Source of the DNA: Kiritimatiellia bacterium
GTDB taxonomy: Bacteria; Verrucomicrobiota; Kiritimatiellia; RFP12; UBA3636
Direction: 5' to 3'
NCBI GenBank assembly: GCA_017450425.1
Contig: JAFSUV010000238.1
Coordinates: forward strand, 1 to 7,618
DNA length: 7,618 bases
Shown here: positions 5,766 to 7,618 of the stretch, piece by piece
How positions within the stretch are numbered: the stretch's first letter is position 1
Layout: each line of letters opens with the position of its first letter
Notes under the pieces: generated by a model
Told to the model about the DNA's origin: nothing
The model's input: only the letters and a program-made list of their open reading frames with translations
The model's database searches: none
Translations under genes and position numbers: made by a program

Positions 5766-6587
5766 ATGAAGATGCAAAACATCGCCCACAGGGGCATTTG
5801 GGACGAAGCGATCCCGCAGAACACGCTCGAAGCGTTCCGCCGCGCCTGGCAGTCCGGCGCAACTTGGGTGGAAACGGATTTCCACCACGTGAAGTCCGGC
5901 CAGATCGTGTGCATCCACGTCGAGAGCGAACTCAAGGCCTACACCGGGTGCGAAAAGCAGATTGCCGATCTCACGCCCGACGACATCGCCTCGCTCCGCC
6001 TCGTGCCGCCGGGACCGGCGGCGCCGCCGCCGTCAGGTCGCCGCGCGCCGCCGCCCGCGGGGACTTGCGGCCCGTTCCGGATCCCGCTGCTCGGCGAAGT
6101 GCTCGCCACGGTGCCGCCGCACGGCACGCTGCAGGCCGAAATAAAGGGCTATTCGCCGCAGTACGCGGATTTGTTCGATGCCGCAGTCCGCGATGCCGGG
6201 CTCTCGGAGGCGAACATCGTGGTCTCGTCGTTCCAGTTCGACGCCCTGGCCGATTTCCACCGGCGCCTGCCGTCGTACCGGACGCTCTGGCTTGCCTCCC
6301 CGCCGGTGGATGCGCCATTCGACTCGGCCTGGTGGATTTCGCGCTGCCGCGACGGCGGTTTCGGCGGATTCTGTCCGGGGTGCGGCCAGTGGGGCGGCGC
6401 GACGCTTTCGCCGGAGGACGCCGATGCGATCCGCGCCGCCGGAATCGAATTCCGGCTCTGGGGCGTCAACGCCCCGGAAAGTTTGCGCTATGCGCGCGAC
6501 TTGGGCGCCGCCGGCTTCACCTGCAACTACTGGCACGCCGCATTCGACTGGGCGGCCGAGCTTGGCGGCGTGGAACTGCTTCCGTAA
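5766..6587 (+). CDS. Glycerophosphodiester phosphodiesterase-like protein
   Basis: A 273-residue TIM-barrel protein of the GDPD family, whose members split glycerophosphodiesters into glycerol 3-phosphate and an alcohol. It shows AHRG near the N-terminus (His8, Arg9), PQNTLEAFRRAW, GATWVETDF (Glu36, Asp38, metal ligands), IVCIHVES (His51, second catalytic His), IPLLGEVL and AEIKG (Glu125, third metal ligand). All expected catalytic residues are present, although the usual HD after the second strand is HV. The loop at residues 81-103 is unusually Pro/Ala/Arg-rich. There is no signal peptide. ATG at 5766 follows the rhamnosidase stop by 1 nt; ATG at 5772 is an alternative. Neither has a clear Shine-Dalgarno, so coupled translation is likely. 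Its placement suggests a joint catabolic job, for example on phosphodiester-decorated glycans, which is inference. Confidence 0.87.
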   Translation: MKMQNIAHRGIWDEAIPQNTLEAFRRAWQSGATWVETDFHHVKSGQIVCIHVESELKAYTGCEKQIADLTPDDIASLRLVPPGPAAPPPSGRRAPPPAGTCGPFRIPLLGEVLATVPPHGTLQAEIKGYSPQYADLFDAAVRDAGLSEANIVVSSFQFDALADFHRRLPSYRTLWLASPPVDAPFDSAWWISRCRDGGFGGFCPGCGQWGGATLSPEDADAIRAAGIEFRLWGVNAPESLRYARDLGAAGFTCNYWHAAFDWAAELGGVELLP

Positions 6588-6611
6588 AGGACGCGGCGCT
6601 CCGGCCTGAAT

Positions 6612-7268
6612 TCACTGTTTCGCAAAGAGCGGAAATCCGGGGAGGAATTCGATGCCGCGCATCGAAGGCGACTCTCCGGCAAGCCGCTTTAGCGCCTCTC
6701 GATCCGCCGGAGTGTCGTTCACGCCGGGGATGCACGGCACGCGCACTGCAAACGGGATGCCGCTGCCGCGCAGCCACTCGAGGTTGCGCAGCACCACCCC
6801 CAAGTCGCCGCCGCACCAGCGCCGGAACGCGGCGGAGTCGTGGTGCTTCAGGTCCTGATAGACGAACGCCATGCGCGAAACGACTTCGCGGTAGTCGGTT
6901 TCGGACGCATAGCCGCTCGTTTCGACGGCGCTGGGAATACCCGCCGCGGCGAGGCGGTCCGCCACGGCGCACACGAAGCGCGCCTGCGCCAGCGGCTCGC
7001 CGCCGGAAAACGTGACCCCGCCGCCGCTCTGCTTCATGATGTCGGCGTTGCGCAGCAGTTCGCGCGCGAGCGCGTCGTCGTCCCAGTCTTCGCCGCAGAC
7101 CCACGCGCGCCCGTCCTTGCGGCGCAGCGTCTCGATCTCAAAGCGCAGCCCCTGCGGATTGTGGCACCAGACGCACCGCAGCGGACACCCCTTGAGGAAG
7201 ACCGTCGTGCGAATCCCCGGCCCGTCGTGCAGCGTGAACTCGCGTATCTCGAAAATGCGGCCGTTCAC
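6612..7268 (-). CDS. Glycyl radical enzyme activase (radical SAM), short form
   Basis: A 218-residue radical SAM enzyme that uses S-adenosylmethionine and a 4Fe-4S cluster to place the glycyl radical on its partner. It shows FTLHDGPGIRTTVF near the N-terminus, the cluster motif CPLRCVWC (Cys28, Cys32, Cys35), GGVTFSGGEPL (GGE at 89-91, SAM binding), VETSG, QDLKHHD and VRVPCIPGVND. It lacks the two-cluster ferredoxin insert of many GRE activases; only a lone Cys58 (WVCG) remains between the cluster motif and GGE, so it is PflA-like. It ends soon after IEFLPGF, some 25-30 residues short of PflA, without the usual YH-G-K-Y tail. GTG start is 1 nt after the stop of the upstream glycyl radical enzyme, so the pair is an operon. 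It converges with the GDPD gene across 24 bases that hold no evident terminator. Confidence 0.92.
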   Translation of the reverse strand: MNGRIFEIREFTLHDGPGIRTTVFLKGCPLRCVWCHNPQGLRFEIETLRRKDGRAWVCGEDWDDDALARELLRNADIMKQSGGGVTFSGGEPLAQARFVCAVADRLAAAGIPSAVETSGYASETDYREVVSRMAFVYQDLKHHDSAAFRRWCGGDLGVVLRNLEWLRGSGIPFAVRVPCIPGVNDTPADREALKRLAGESPSMRGIEFLPGFPLFAKQ

Positions 7269-7269
7269 G

Positions 7270-7618
7270 CTACGATGCGGCGAGTTCCACGCGCTTGATG
7301 ATCTGGTCCTGGAACTCGCGGTCGAGCTCGACGAAGTATCCGCTCCAGCCCCACACGCGCACGATGAGGTGGCGGTGCTTTTCGGGGTGGACTTGCGCGT
7401 CCTTGAGCGTCTCGCGGTCGATGGCGTTGATCTGGAGCTGGTGGCCGCCGCGCAGGACGAAGAACCGCACGAGCTGCGCGACTTTCTCCACGCCGTCCGG
7501 CAGCAGGAACGCGCTGTCGTGTATTTCGATCGTGAGCGGGCCGCCGTTGCAGACCGCGCCGAGGTCGGGCTCCGTGAAGGAGCGCACGACGGACACCGGG
7601 CCCTTGACGGGGACGTCC
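7270..7618 (-). CDS. Glycyl radical enzyme (PFL-like), C-terminal part, unassigned subtype
   Basis: This is the C-terminal 115 or so residues of a glycyl radical enzyme; the N-terminal bulk with the active-site Cys lies beyond the window edge, and the frame runs open to base 7618. Seen are GGPLTIEIHDSAF, the GGHQLQINAIDRETLKDAQ segment (normally GGxQxQFNV in pyruvate formate-lyase relatives), PEKHRHLIVRV, and the radical loop RVWGWSGYFVEL. The radical Gly is most likely the one between the two Trp (codon 7348-7350), 26 residues from the end. The usual motif is RVAGYS or RVSGYS, so the loop is distinctive. Substrate is unknown: it could be an uncharacterised PFL-like eliminase or C-C lyase. 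It is followed after 1 nt by its activase. Family very sure; subtype open. Confidence 0.93.
   Translation of the reverse strand, partial: DVPVKGPVSVVRSFTEPDLGAVCNGGPLTIEIHDSAFLLPDGVEKVAQLVRFFVLRGGHQLQINAIDRETLKDAQVHPEKHRHLIVRVWGWSGYFVELDREFQDQIIKRVELAAS

Noticed and set aside
4549..5769. 406-codon plus-strand frame inside the rhamnosidase
   Set aside because: Extremely Arg/Pro-rich out-of-frame translation of GH78 codons; conserved GH78 motifs are in the other frame.
6588..6611. Possible bidirectional terminator between the GDPD and activase genes
   Set aside because: The 24-base gap has no convincing stem followed by a T-run on either strand.
1..7618. Mobile elements, CRISPR arrays, tRNA or rRNA genes
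   Set aside because: No transposase or integrase motif, no regularly spaced repeats and no tRNA-like cloverleaf were seen; gene spacing is tight and coding accounts for nearly all bases.

Overview
The window is GC-rich throughout and reads as a bacterial chromosome segment from an anaerobe. The base composition, the glycyl radical enzyme, the weak or absent Shine-Dalgarno signals and an intergenic GC-rich element that would translate as GGTPALR all suggest the PVC group (Verrucomicrobiota, Kiritimatiellota or Lentisphaerota). This placement is inference at modest confidence; no marker gene is present.

Layout. (1) Bases 1-314, + strand: the 3' end of a polar amino acid ABC transporter ATPase. 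(2) Bases 379-3100, - strand: a compact three-gene unit transcribed as cdaA (membrane diadenylate cyclase making c-di-AMP), cdaR (YbbR-domain partner, 2-nt gap) and a HAD-like protein with a DWDDN motif (32-nt gap). In Firmicutes the third gene of this unit is usually glmM, so the HAD protein is the unexpected member. (3) Bases 3101-3253: a divergent control region holding candidate promoters in both directions, a perfect 12-bp palindrome, a GC hairpin that may belong to a dispersed repeat family, and an exact 10-bp direct repeat around the candidate -10 of the + strand unit. (4) Bases 3254-6587, + strand: a GH78 alpha-L-rhamnosidase followed after 1 nt by a glycerophosphodiester phosphodiesterase-like protein. 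(5) Bases 6612-7618, - strand: the C-terminal end of a glycyl radical enzyme with an atypical RVWGWSG radical loop, then after 1 nt its short radical SAM activase, which lacks the extra ferredoxin clusters.

Working together. The + strand pair looks catabolic: cleavage of rhamnosides plus cleavage of a phosphodiester. The glycyl radical pair is an oxygen-sensitive fermentative module of unknown substrate. The c-di-AMP unit is housekeeping signalling for cell-wall and osmotic control. No mobile element, tRNA, rRNA or CRISPR array is visible. The most novel-looking items are the glycyl radical enzyme/activase variant, the HAD gene in the c-di-AMP unit, and the layered control region between cdaA and the rhamnosidase.
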